From Ovis canadensis (Eukaryota; Chordata; Mammalia; Artiodactyla; Bovidae): a stretch of 64,000 nt of DNA. Positions 48,143 to 59,449 of the stretch are shown here, piece after piece (within the stretch, counting starts at the first letter, position 1; every line of letters begins with the position of its first letter). The DNA lies in NCBI RefSeq assembly GCF_042477335.2, contig NC_091255.1, positions 22,050,501 to 22,114,500 of the forward strand. Reading direction: 5' to 3'. The notes under the pieces are model-generated. The model was not told where the DNA came from, ran no database searches, and saw nothing but the letters and a program-made list of their open reading frames with translations. Position numbers and translations under genes: made by a program.

Positions 48143-48637
48143 ATTTCCTTCATGGTATGCATCTGTTTGTAATGATGTATTTCTGTGGCATTTGATTGAC
48201 ACCTCTCTCACAGAAGCAAGCTACACTGAGGACCAAGGCCAGGTCTGTCTTGCTTGCGTTTACCGTCTATCCTTAGGCCTACGGCTGTGTTTAACACTTA
48301 GAGGGGCTTAGTAAATATTAATAACTGCCCTTAATGGAAGAAGAGACATATGGGGATTGAATAGTTTCTCTTCCCTGAATCTCTTTATTTCAAGGATCCC
48401 AGATACTAGAAATTTAGAACCCAGATCTCCCCTGTGTCCTTCCTTCTATCACCATGAGTCACTAGCCTGGCCTTAATCTCACTTAAACCTCTGAAGTAGC
48501 TACAATTATTACCTGCATTTTATAGAAAACTGATGATCTGAGACTTGCCCAAGGTCACAGAGTGAGTAAGTGGAGACAGCTGGGATTCCAATATAACTCA
48601 TTGACCTTAATCTCTATGCTCTTAATCACAACACATA
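48143..48637. other. Unique sequence with a MIR relic
   Basis: MIR core (gagacttgcccaaggtcaca) at about 48490-48600. Nothing else recognised. Confidence 0.6.
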
Positions 48638-48714
48638 AGCCCTTTCGATTTATATCTTCATTGATATTTGTCTTGGGTGGCTGATCTCTTATCTATTTCC
48701 TTATATTAGGGGGA
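48638..48714 (+). repeat. Second copy of the 77-bp segment found in the chimeric SINE insert
   Basis: Matches 47818-47894 at a constant offset of 820 with three mismatches (47824, 47827, 47850). It lies at the edge of an old L1. Confidence 0.9.
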
Positions 48715-48715
48715 C

Positions 48716-49280
48716 TATTCTTTATGATATGAGTTGCAAACATTCTTTTCCATCTCCTATATATGTTTTGACATTGCTTTAAAGTGTTATGTCACTCTGC
48801 AGAAATTTTGAGTGTTGTGTGGTGAAATTATTAACCTCTCCTTTTATGCCTTCTACATTCTGGGTCACAGTTAGAAAGATTTCCCTTCCCCACAGTAAGG
48901 TTATAAAGGAATTTTCTCATATTTTCTTTTACAGTTTTTAATTTTTATTTCAATATTTAATCCATTTGGAGTTTACCCTGGTGTGAGATAAACTGACATT
49001 TATTTTTACCCCAGATGGTCGTCCATTGTCTATGCCATTTATTGAGTAGTCCATCTTTAGCATATACTAATTCCTGTATGTATTTTGGTTTACTTGTGGA
49101 CTTTACTCTTCCACTAGTACGGGAGTCTATTCATATGCTGGAATAATTGGTACTGTTTCTTTCTGTTCCAGTGGGCACATTTTATCATTTATCTTTGACT
49201 TCTCTGTGGCACTTGGCATCATTGACCAATCCACTTTGATGTATTCTCAGTGCTATACTGTTAGATTACTGAGAAGGTGT
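48716..49280 (-). mobile_element. Old L1 fragment
   Basis: Reverse ORF2 text: tccatttggagtttaccctg, then atgccatttattgagtagtc. Confidence 0.75.
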
Positions 49281-49419
49281 ATAAGCATGTACTTAGGGCA
49301 CTAGAAGATCAAGAGCACTGAAATAAAGACAGTGAGGATACAATCAAAGAGGTCACCACAGAAAAATCAGAACTTTGTTGGACTTCCTTTGCACCTATTT
49401 TATAACTTATAATATTTTA

Positions 49420-50010
49420 AATATTTGCTTATTTATTTATTAGCTGTGCCTGGTCTTAGTTGTGGCATTCGGGATTTTTATCTGTGTCCCGTGGGATCTA
49501 GTTCCCTGATCAGGGATCAAACATGGGCCCCTGCATTGGGAGCATGGAGTTCTTAGCCACTGGACCACCAGGGAAGTCCCTAAAGCTTATAAATTTATTT
49601 CTTACAGATTTATTTATTTAGGCCATGTCACGTGGCTTGCAGGATCTGTTTCCTGACCAGGGATTGAACTCTGGTTCATGGCAGTGAAAGCACTGAGTCC
49701 TAACCACTGGGCCGCCAGGGAACTCTCAATATTTTTGTTTTAAATTACATGGGAAGCACTATATTTTCAGTTATTTAGAGCCTAAATGGTCTTTTTAAAG
49801 TTATTAATTAACTAATTAATTTGACTGGGTTGGGTCTTAGTTGTGTCACATGGGATCTTCCATTGCAGGGCATGGAGTCTATAGTTGTGGCTTGGGCTTA
49901 GTTGCCCCGAGGCATGTGGGGTCTGAGTTCCCCGACCAGGGATCAAATCCATGTCCCCTTCATTGCAAGGCAGATTCTTAACCACTGGACCACCAGGGAA
50001 GCCCCTAGAG
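49420..50010 (-). mobile_element. Cluster of three CHR-type SINEs
   Basis: Three reverse copies in a row at 49420-49580, 49600-49727 and 49795-50008. The first and third end with ggaccaccagggaagtcc-type heads, the second with gggccgccagggaactc. Confidence 0.9.
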
Positions 50011-50274
50011 CCTAGAGGGTCTTAATGCTCTGCTGACTGCCTCCCACTCCCCATCTTTACCATCGCTTCTCTCTCTTCAATCTACTTCTCCTTTTCTAGA
50101 CTAAGGGCTCTCCCTCTGTGTCTTTCCTGTCGTTGTCATTCAAGTTGCTACCCTTCGCCTTTCTTTTCTTTTCCTATTCAATGAGCTCAGACAATCTCAT
50201 CCTCTCCCATGACTTCAAAATTCCCGGATTTGTGCTGATTTCCTAATCTGTGTCTCTGACCCAGATCTCTCCTT

Positions 50275-50597
50275 TAGCTTTTAATTTTTAATTTCTTTTC
50301 AGTTGCACTGGGTCTTCGTTCCTGGGCGTGGGTTTTCTCAAGCTGCAGAGAGCAGGGACTGCTTGCCAGCTGCAGTCGCAGACTTCTCATTGCTGTGGCT
50401 TCTCCCGCTGCGGAGCACAGGCTCCAGGCACAAGGCCTTCGGCAGCTGCAGCCTGTGGACTCTGGAGCACTGGCACAGTAGTTGCGGCACAAAGGCCTAG
50501 TCGCTCTGGGGCTTGAGGGTTCTTTCCGGACCAGGGGTTGAACCCATGTTCCCTGTACTGGGAGGATAATTAACCTCCGGGCCACCAGGAAGTCCTC
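50275..50597 (-). mobile_element. CHR-type SINE, long copy
   Basis: Reverse copy of about 320 bp ending gggccaccaggaagtcc. The 103-codon minus frame 50585-50274 lies inside it and is not a gene. Confidence 0.88.
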
Positions 50598-50599
50598 TC

Positions 50600-51540
50600 T
50601 TTTAGCTTTTGAGTCTGCCTACTGAACATCACCTGAACAGCCTGCAAACACCTCAAACTCAGAGTTTACAGAACAAACCTGCCCTTTCCCCCTTTGTGTC
50701 TGTTTGCCCTGTGGTCCCTCTCTTGGTGAGCAGTGCCATCATCCACCCAGTTAGCCGAGTTAGACGTTTGAGAATCATCTTTAATCCTACCAACTTACTC
50801 CTCCCCACCCCACACTATTGTTATTAACTATTACTATTTTAGACACAACACTCGACCTGTAGGATTTTAGTTTCCCAACCGGGGATCAAACTTGGGCCCA
50901 TGGCAGCTGAGAGCACAAAGACGTAGGCCACAGAAGCACCATGGAATTCCCCTCAATTACTTCTTAAACACCTTAAATCCACTTACTTTTCCTGATCCCC
51001 ATTCCAACCATGTTAGTTCAGGCCCTCATCATCTCTTACTTGGACTTCTGAAATTCCTGGTCTTTCCTTTTGCCACCTTTTAGTCCACATCACTGCCAGA
51101 CAGGTAGATCTAAAACCAGATTAGTTACTACCACTCCCCAACTCAAAACACCCTACTGGCTCGCCACAGCCTCTGGAGTAACATCTGAAGCCTGCTCTGG
51201 TCTGACCCCTATGTACCTCACAGCCTCACGGTCAACGGCTCTCCTTTCTTGCTCTCTGTACTCCAGTCACACAGACCAAACCGATCGTGCTATCTCATGC
51301 TTCTTTGGATAATTTGATCTGTTTGGAATTTCCTTCCCATTCTTCTCTAAGACTTAACTCATCGCTTCCCAGAGACCTACCCCTGAATTCTCCCTAGAAT
51401 TGGCCGATCTCTTCTCGGAGCCCTCAGTGTACTAGCGTATCACTGTTATAGCACATATTACCTTGTATTGTAACTATCTGCTGCCCATCTCTCCACTGGA
51501 CACTGAGCTTCTTTTCGAGGGCAGAGCCTGTTTTATTATG
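50600..51540 (+). mobile_element. L2 LINE relic interrupted by a CHR-type SINE
   Basis: L2-like text on both sides (ctctagaattggcc-type and ctccagtcacacagacc), with a reverse CHR piece at about 50825-50952. Confidence 0.65.
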
Positions 51541-51562
51541 TGTGTGTGTGTGTGTGTGTGTG
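51538..51562 (+). repeat. (TG)n microsatellite
   Basis: About 12 TG units abutting the 3' end of a Bov-tA. Confidence 0.9.
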
Positions 51563-51772
51563 TCCTTAGTCACTCAGTCACTCTACTGCAACGCCAAGGA
51601 CTGTAGTCTACCAGGCTCTTCTGTCCATGGGATTCTCCAGGCAAGAATACTGGAGTGGGTTGCCATGCCCTCCTCCAGGAGATTTTTCCCACCCAGGGAT
51701 CAAACCTGCATCTCTTAAGTCTCCTGCGTTGGCAGGTGGGTTCTTTACCACTAGCGCCACCTGGGAGGCCCA
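51563..51772 (-). mobile_element. Bov-tA SINE
   Basis: Reverse copy ending gcgccacctgggaggccc; an AT-rich (TATC/TA)n tract follows at 51773-51816. Confidence 0.92.
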
Positions 51773-51816
51773 TATATGTATATGTATATCTATATCTATC
51801 TATATATATATATATA

Positions 51817-52198
51817 ATGCTTAAAATTTGTTGGCTAAGACTCTCTTCCTTGAATGGGCAGAAGAAAATCAGCTTCAACAGGTTCCAGTTCTTCCATTAC
51901 TAACTAATCCCTCCCTCTTGAAGACTGACTTCTTCTCCCTTTGGATGTGTGTACATATTCCATATTTCTAAAGAGCCATTCTATTTCCTAAAAAAAAAAA
52001 AAAAGCAAAAAGAAAACCTGCCATATCTCTGCTGGGATGCATCACCTCAGGTTGTGTAAAGCCTAGAGGCTGGTAACAGAAGTCTTTCCTACGCCGCCTG
52101 CTTCCATTCTCTGAGCATCAATTTCGGCACCAGTAAAAATGGGAGTAACAACACCTCCCTTAAGAGATTTTTAAGGACTGAAATGAGAAAGTATATAC
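51817..52198. other. Unique sequence with an A15 run and a MIR relic
   Basis: The poly-A is near 51990; MIR-like text (caatttcggcaccagtaaaa) lies at about 52105-52195. Confidence 0.5.
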
Positions 52199-52199
52199 A

Positions 52200-52415
52200 G
52201 AGAGCCTTGCACTGTGTGTGTGCTAAGTCGTGTCTGACTCTTTATGACCCCATAGACTGTAGCCCATCGGGCTGCTCTGCTTATGGAATTTTCCAGGCAA
52301 GAATCCTGTTTCCTACTCCAGGGGATCTTCCTGATCCCGAGATTGAACTCGCATCTCTTGGGTCTCCTGCATTGGCAGGCGGGTTCTTTACCACTAGTGC
52401 CACCTGAGAAGCCTA
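52200..52415 (-). mobile_element. Bov-tA SINE
   Basis: Reverse copy from gtgtgtgtgctaagtcgtgt to gtgccacctgagaagcc. Confidence 0.92.
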
Positions 52416-52971
52416 CGAAGAACCTTGCAAAGTAGCTATTTTTAGTGTTAAGTCAGGAGACAATGCTGCTGTGTCATTTTGAAGAGTATGTTTGTGTGTG
52501 TATATGAGTGCATGATTTAATAGTAAAGTGCTTCAGGGAAAACTGCTGTCCTTGGCATGATTATAGATTCCAGAAAATTAATAAAGTGAGCAAACACTAA
52601 AAAACGTGTTTGGCTGCATAAAAACAACTGGTTAGACCATTTATGTAAAAGCTTAACATTTAAGGTTTAATTATCATGCAGCACAATAACAATTATATAT
52701 ATCATTAAATATGCATCAGATTAACCTTGTGAGTTTTATTTGATTACAGTAGTACTCAATAGAACATTTTTATAGTTAATTGCTTGTAATGCATAAGTCT
52801 GTACACTATTTACATCAATTAAATGAGACAGAGCTCCTGAGTGTGTCCTGCATTTGAGGCAAGCCTGATTATCTATCCTTGATTGCAACTATACGTTTGC
52901 CCTATGACCTGCAAGATAACGTACACCTTCTTTAGTTTTGTATAGTGAGGAAGATGCTAAAGAAGAAGGCA
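52416..52971. other. Unique AT-rich sequence
   Basis: No exon or repeat recognised in about 550 bp. Confidence 0.5.
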
Positions 52972-53556
52972 GCGAGACCTCCTTGGTGGTCCAATGGTTA
53001 AGAATCCACCTGCCAATGCAGGGGACATGGGTTCGATCCCTGGTCCAGGAAGGTTCCACATGCCTCGGGGCAACTGAGCCCATGCACAGAGACTGTGGAG
53101 CCTTCACTCTAGAGCCTGAGAGCCACAGCTACTCAGCCTAGGCCACACAACCGCTGAAGCCTGCGCGCTCTAAAGCTCATGCTCTGCAACCAGAGAAGCC
53201 ACCGCAATGAGAAGCCCTCACGCTGCAACTAGAGAGTAGCCCTGCTCTCCACAACTAGAGAAAGCCTATTCAACAACGAAGACTCAGTGCAGCCAAAATA
53301 AATGAATAACGACTTAAACAAAGGGCTCCCCTGATAGCTCAATTGGTCAAGAATCCGCCTGTAATGCAGGAAACCCTGGTTCGATTCCTGGGTTGGGAAG
53401 ATCTGCTGAAGAAAGGATAGGCTACCCACTCCAGTATTCTTGGGCTTCCCTTGTGGCTCAGCTGGTAAAGAATCTGCCCGCAATGTGGGAGACCTGGGTT
53501 TGATCCCTAGGTTGGGAAGATTCCCTGGAGAAAGGAAATGCTACCCACTCCAGTCA
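52972..53556 (+). mobile_element. CHR-type SINE followed by two tandem Bov-tA 5' parts
   Basis: A long CHR copy at 52972-53320 (ending cagccaaaataaatgaataa). Next come two consecutive Bov-tA heads at 53323-53441 and 53442-53556, each with a ggtttgatccctgg-like B-box and an acccactccagt end. The second starts directly where the first stops. Confidence 0.88.
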
Positions 53557-54321
53557 AACTCATTACTAAATTTTTTTTAAAGAAAAAGAAGCAGGCAGCA
53601 AAAGAAAATTCTGTTTAACTTGCTCAGTGTTTAAGAAACCCACAGGTTTCCAGAAGATAGTTCTTGATTCAAATAACAAAAATATTCTAAAGCTGACGAC
53701 TAGCCAACATAGCCTAAAATAACTTCTAAGCAAGTCCCAAGGTCATACTATGGAGCACTTTTGGAATTAAAATTAAAACCACAATTATAATTTATTTGAC
53801 CTCCACCATGAACTAGGTACTATATATACACCATCATATCCTCATAAGAGTCTTATAAATTAGGTATTATTTTCATTTTATGTATGAGGGGAAAAGATGC
53901 ACAAAAAGGTAATAATTTGCCTACATGCTTGAAGGTTGTCAAGGGTGGAACAGGATTCAAATTCAGGAAAGGCTTCTTTCCTGAAGCCTTCTTTCAAACT
54001 ACATACCTTTTCCATTATATTAATTGGTTTCTAACAATTCATGTTTCAAACATTTACCTGTTGGTTCCAAGAGTTGGTTGCCTGTCATCAAATTACACAG
54101 AACACTTTAGGAGTCTGTTTGGAAAGCCAAAAGGTGGAGGCCTTGTCCATCAGGCTGAAAGGCATGCAGCTAGGCTGCCTAGTAGGTATTTAAAATTTTC
54201 CAGGTAAACAGGAGTCATTCAGCAATAAGACATTTCTGGTTCACCTAGCTTTTTAGATCCTACCCCAGACCTGCTGTTCCAAGAGACAGACATCCTATGT
54301 GTTGCAGAGATTGAAAAGAAG
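53557..54321. other. Unique sequence with a MIR relic
   Basis: MIR-like text at about 53780-53970 (ttttatgtatgaggggaaaag). The plus frame 53884-54207 (107 codons) overlaps it and is not recognised as a protein. Confidence 0.5.
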
Positions 54322-54445
54322 ACAGGGAGGGAACTGCCTGCCAGTCCAATGGATAGGACTCGGTGCTCTCACTGCCAGGGCCCGGGTTCCATCCCTGACA
54401 GGAGAACTAAGATCCCACAAGCTACACAGTGTGGCCAAAAACTAA
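54322..54445 (+). mobile_element. CHR-type SINE
   Basis: Head gggaactgcctgccagtcca to cagtgtggccaaaaactaaa. Confidence 0.88.
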
Positions 54446-54762
54446 AATGTCAGTGAGGTGAGGAAGAGGCAGAAGAGATGGGTAGCAAAGGGCTAGATTC
54501 ATGAAAATCAGGCTTAATGGCCCTGGGATTATGAAAATCCTAAAACTTGCAAACTTTTTAGCTTGAATAGCCAGAGGGAGTTTATTAGTTACATTTGGAC
54601 AGACCTGATTTTAATTCTGGCTGTACTACCTAGGAACTGAAGGACTTAGGGTAAGAGGTTTTACCTCTCTGTGCCTCATTTATCCTTATCTGAAGAATGG
54701 GTTGCAGTGGGGTCCTTTAGCAGAACTTGTCCCCTTCTTCCTCACCTTTGAGATCTCTGCAT

Positions 54763-54983
54763 GAGTGCTAAGCCACTTCAGTTGTGTCTGACTCTGTGTG
54801 ACCCTATGGACTTTAGCCCACCAGGCTCCTCTGTCCATGGGATTCTCCAGGCAAGAATACTGGAGTGGGTTTGCCATGTCCTTCTCCAGGGGATCTTCTC
54901 AACCCAGGGATCAAAACCATGTCTCTTACGTCTCCTGCATTGGCAGGCGGGTTCTTTACCACTAGCGCCACCTGGAAACCTTA
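54763..54983 (-). mobile_element. Bov-tA SINE
   Basis: Reverse copy from gagtgctaagccacttcagt to gcgccacctggaaacc. Confidence 0.92.
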
Positions 54984-55174
54984 GAGCGTCCTTACTTATG
55001 CAGAAGCACCCCAGATATACCGCTGTGTAGAGAAACAACTGTATGCAGACCTTACATTTCTTTAAGTAGATTAGCAAAAGTACTTCAGTCCTTCCTTGGC
55101 AGAATGGTCATGGTTGAGGGTGATCAAATGAGAAGAGCAGTCTAGCAAATGAATCTAAATCAGGGACATGGGGA

Positions 55175-55735
55175 ATACACTGGCGGTGGCGAAGTGGGGG
55201 TAGGCAGGAAAAGAATAAGAGTGGGAGTTTGGGATTAGCAGATACAAATTAGTATATATAGGATGGATAAATTAACAAGGTCCTTCTGTATAGCAGAGAG
55301 AACTATATTCAATACTCTGATAAAATGTAATAGAAAAGAATATGAAAAAGAATGTATGTATGTATATATATGTGTAACAGAGTCACCTTGCTATACAGCA
55401 GTAATTAACACAACACTGTAATTCAACCATACTTCAATAAAAGTAAATTTTTTTTTAAAAAAAGGGACTTCCCCGGTGGTCCAATGGTTAAGAATCTGCC
55501 TGTCAAGGCAAGGGACACAGGTTCAATCCCTGGTTCTGCAAGATCCCACATGCCACGAAACAACTGAGCCTGTGTGCTGCAACTATTGAAGCCCTTGAGC
55601 CCTAGAGCGTGTGCTCCGCAACCACAGAAGTGAGAAGCCTTCCTCTCGAGGCAACTACAGAAGATCCACCCGAAGTAACCAAGACCCAGTGCAGCCAAAA
55701 ATAAATAAATAATTTAAAAACTAATTAATTAAAAA
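55175..55735 (+). mobile_element. L1 3' end followed by a CHR-type SINE
   Basis: L1 3' UTR at about 55175-55455 (ccttgctatacagcagtaat, then cttcaataaaagtaaa), then a full CHR copy at 55463-55735 (gggacttccccggtggtcca to cagccaaaaataaataaata). Confidence 0.88.
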
Positions 55736-55939
55736 AAGAAAAAGCAATCTAGGAACCTCCTAGAAGGAATACTATTATTCCCTAACTCTGTTGACTAGGG
55801 TGGCCACAAAAGGAGAAAGATATGGAGGGATGGAGCAAATGAAAACAAGAGGATTGAAACACTCCTGAATGGAAGAGGCAGCAACAGAGGCCAAAGAGGC
55901 TGGACCAGCCCTGAGCTGGGCCCTGGTGGAGTTGGTTTT

Positions 55940-56015
55940 TTGTTGTTGTTGTTCAGTTGTTAAGTCATGTCCAACTCTTTGTGACCCCATGGACTGCAGC
56001 ACTCTAGGCTCCTAG
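55940..56015 (-). mobile_element. Bov fragment
   Basis: About 75 bp: (TTG)n ttcagttgttaagtcatgtc to actgcagcactctaggctcc. Confidence 0.8.
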
Positions 56016-58009
56016 TGTGTGAACTCAAGAGCTGAGCCCTAAGGAGCTGCAATCCCTGGGCTCAGGCCTTTGGTGGAGTGGAGCCCTGTCTACTGAATGC
56101 ATCACAGGAAACCCCTTGCCTTTAAGAGACCTTGTATTTGGCACAGAGCTCTGCTCCTGGAACTAAATCTCTGGCTAATTTACATTGACTGGCATTATCT
56201 GAGTTTAAAGGGAAGAAAGTTGAAATGGGGAAAGCATGGCTAGATTTTTAGATGTTTTGTTTTTATCTGTTTGTATACCACACTACAAACAGCCACCTTA
56301 GATACAGGAAAAATAAATAAAAGAGGAGATCAAGTTTCTAGTTTTTCAGCACTCAGGACATAGTAACTAGAGATGACTATCATTTTCATAGGGAGGAAGG
56401 CTCAGAAACTGCACTTCGGATTCTAACCACTGCGATTAAGTAGTGGGAGAGGAGTTTTGGGCAGATTTTGGACTCAATCGATGGTAGCCACATTACAGAG
56501 TCTGATGGGAGGATGGAATTTTCCTTGTTGGGATTTGAGTTCAAATGTCAGCCTCCTCAGTTAGTGAAGAATGGAAGGGCTTGGAGAAGGTGCTATTAGC
56601 CTGTCCTGAGGGTCACTCTTTAAAAATATTAGTTCAACAGGGACTGGTCTTAATATTATCAATGTAACTTTCTGTCTTCAGGAGGACAAGAGTTGTTTTT
56701 TTCAGGTTCCCTGACAGACAACGCTTAGTGAGGGAGCAACAAGGTACTGAGTCGTCTCTCCTAGCACAGGTTAAACTCAGGGTGCACTGGAAGCATGTAA
56801 GAGGGGTACTAGATCCAGACTTGGGGAGGTCAGAAGAGATGGACCTGAGGAAATGAAGTCTAAGTTGAAGTGAAGGTACCTTAGCAAAGGAAACTTGGAA
56901 GTAGTGCCTAGGGGCAAAAGGAGGTACTTCTACCTGGTGGGAGAATGAAGAGCAAGATGGGGGCAATAATGACAAAGAAAGAGAAAGACATTGGACCCTG
57001 AAGGGCCTTCTTCAAAGAGTGACCATATAATTTACTGTACAATTCTAAGAGTATACAGACACTTCTAAGAGTGAAATGCAACCTCACTAATTATATGAGG
57101 ATAATAGGTATAAACCAGGACTGTTCTGAGCAAATCGGGACTTATCACCCTACTCAGAGGTGATGTTCAGGTGTGTGGCCCTCTGGTGAAAGCATAAACC
57201 GGACATCACCTCTTTTTACCTTACACAATCTTTTGCCTGAGGACTTCATGCATGCCTTTGCTTTTACCCGCTCATTTTGCAAATATTTGTCCAGGAGGTT
57301 CTTCTGGGTACTGAGGTTACAAAGAAAACCTACATCCAAAGAAACAGTTCTAATACAGTTAAAACCGTTTTAGCCCTGGTCTCTCCTCTTAGCTTCAAAC
57401 TTTTATGTCATTCCCATATGCAGGTTGCAAAGCAGATCTGAAACAGAACCTTTCATTTCTCCTCCAAATTTGTGTTCCTCATGTTATAACTGATGCCACT
57501 GCAATGCTGAAGGCAGAAACTGAGAAAAACACTGCTTTCGTCACTGTTATCCTTCCCCTCACTATGCATTTTTAATTTCTCCACATCTTTCTTAAGCACA
57601 ATGACTAAATTGGGGCCTAGAATTCTAATGAGGGCCTAACATCGATTGAAGAGGAAGGGTAATTTCCAGGTGCTTGAATGCTATGTTGCTAATGAATAGA
57701 TCCCTGTATCACGTGGGACTGTTTTTCAACAGTACAACACTGATGACTCATATTAGTTTGTTGACAATGATGACGTCCAGATCTGGATATACACCCTAGC
57801 CAGTATCAAAAACTTTCAGTTTAGGAGGAAAAAACATGAAGATAAGTCCTAAAGGTTTGATGCCAGTTTCCGTTTGTGGAGGTGAGAGCGGTTGTAAAGG
57901 TGTACGTGAAACACCAGTACACTGTTAAAAATGGATGATTGAAAGGGCAATTTTAATGCTTCTACTATCTATTCTCCATACAACTGCCAGTGATTCTTTT
58001 TAGAGCAAA
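56016..58009. other. Long repeat-poor intronic stretch
   Basis: About 2 kb with almost no young repeats, unusual for this window. Frames at 56634-56975 (minus) and 57154-57373 (both strands) are not recognised. This is where I would look first for undetected ACACA 5' exons or enhancers. Confidence 0.45.
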
Positions 58010-58192
58010 TCTGATAAACAATCCGCCTGCAATGCAGGAGACCTGGATTCAATTCCGTGGTTGGGAAGATGCCCTGGAGAAGGGAAAGGCTACCCACTGC
58101 AGTATTCTTGGCCTAGAGAATCCCACGGACTGTACAGTCCATGGGGTTGCAAAGAGTCAGACAGGACTGAGCAACTTTCACTTTCACTAATT
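58010..58192 (+). mobile_element. Bov-tA SINE
   Basis: Starts inside the tRNA part (gataaacaatccgcctgc) and ends caactttcactttcac. Confidence 0.9.
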
Positions 58193-58214
58193 CAAGGCTG
58201 CAATTAAAACAAAT

Positions 58215-58720
58215 CTGATGATTCCTTTGTTCTCAACACTTCCGTGATATTCTGTCACGTTCTAATAAAATCCAAAGTCCAATGTGGCTTACCAGATACA
58301 TGATCTGGCTGCTGCCTATTTCCCAACTTCTTTCTCTAATTTCTAGCTTCTTCTCCAAGGTGCCAAGCCATCAGGGCTATTTTAATTGCTATTTCTTTTC
58401 TCCAAGAACAGTTTCTCTCTAGAAATCCACACAGCTACCTCCCTCATTAATGATTAGATTTCAGCTTATGATGTAGAGGCCTTTCTTGTCTGCCCCATCT
58501 AATATAGCATCAGCCCATCCCTCTTATCCCTTTGTCTTGATTTTTTTAAAAACCTGCCACATTATCGGGCATTAGCTATTACATAGTAATATAGTTTATG
58601 TATTGCTTATTGTCAATCTCCCCCATTATTATATGAGGCAGAAACTTTTATTCACTGCTGAATTCCCAGCATGTACAACAGTGTCTTCTCATTAAATATT
58701 TGATTAATGAATGAATAAAC
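58215..58720 (+). mobile_element. L2 LINE relic
   Basis: Text ataaaatccaaagtccaatg to gaattcccagcatgtacaac and tgattaatgaatgaataaac follows the L2 3' end. Confidence 0.7.
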
Positions 58721-58989
58721 AGATTTTCAGGATACAACATATGTAAAACTATTCTATATTTATTGACATGAAGCATAAAAAATATCTAAAAGAGTGTATA
58801 GCAAAATGTTAAATTACATGGGGGGAGCTGCTTTTCACATTATTTTTGCTCATGCAAATATTCTTTTTTTTTTTTTAGAACTAACTTGTATGACTCAGAT
58901 ACTAAAAAAAAAAAAAGAATAAAGAGGCCACGCTGGCAGAAAAGTGTAAATGAATTCTATAAGAGGTTGGGTAAATTTATGAATGAAAG

Positions 58990-59245
58990 ACTTAAACAGA
59001 TGTAGTAGCATAATGGTTAAGCTCAGCAACTGTGTGAATCCCCTTTCATATGTGATCTAGCATGTAATCCCAAATTATTCACAAGGTAGCGTCTAAAGGT
59101 TTTCACCTGGAAAATGGGGATGGTAACAATGAGTGTCTACCCCACAAGGTTGTTTCTGAATATTAAATGAGACCATGTTTGCAGCCTCCTTTGTACAATA
59201 CCTGGCATGCAGTAAATACCCAACAAATGGCAGCTATTACAATAA
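58990..59245 (+). mobile_element. MIR relic
   Basis: Core agcataatggttaagctcag, then ttcacctggaaaatggggat and tgagtgtctaccccacaagg. Confidence 0.7.
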
Positions 59246-59278
59246 TTAGTAGTAGTAACAAGAGATGCCGGGACATAC

Positions 59279-59346
59279 CTAGCCCTCAAGATTGACATCA
59301 GAGTGGACCACCACATCCTCTCATCATTGCGCCTCAATCTGGGCCC
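59279..59346 (-). CDS. ACACA: ACACA alternative N-terminal coding exon
   Basis: On the minus strand, ATG at 59316-59314 begins MWWSTLMSILRA plus two bases of the next codon, identical to the first residues I recall for human ACACA isoform 1. The exon ends AG at 59279 before donor GTATGT at 59278. A pyrimidine-rich acceptor (ccctctttgggcttcag) ends at 59347, so 59279-59346 fits an internal exon joined to a first exon in the CpG island. It could instead be continuous with that first exon. The alternative start extends ACC1 beyond the usual MDEPSS start. The continuation of this extension lies on exons I could not find in the window. Confidence 0.85.
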
Positions 59347-59449
59347 CTGAAGCCCAAAGAGGGGATGGTTCTTTCCAAAGATGATAGTTTCGACGTTCCA
59401 GGAGCATCTGAATCAAACGTACCCCGTGTACCCTTAAACCATTCAGGCA

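Noticed and set aside
49420-50010. Regularly spaced similar repeats resembling an array
   Set aside because: They are three CHR-type SINEs. Spacing and length do not fit CRISPR, and the genome is mammalian.
50274-50585. 103-codon minus ORF with Cys- and Ser-rich product
   Set aside because: It lies entirely inside a CHR-type SINE.
53884-54207. 107-codon plus ORF
   Set aside because: Overlaps a MIR-like relic and has no recognised domain.
57154-57373. Open frames on both strands over the same interval
   Set aside because: No recognisable protein and no flanking splice signal; coincidence in unique intron.
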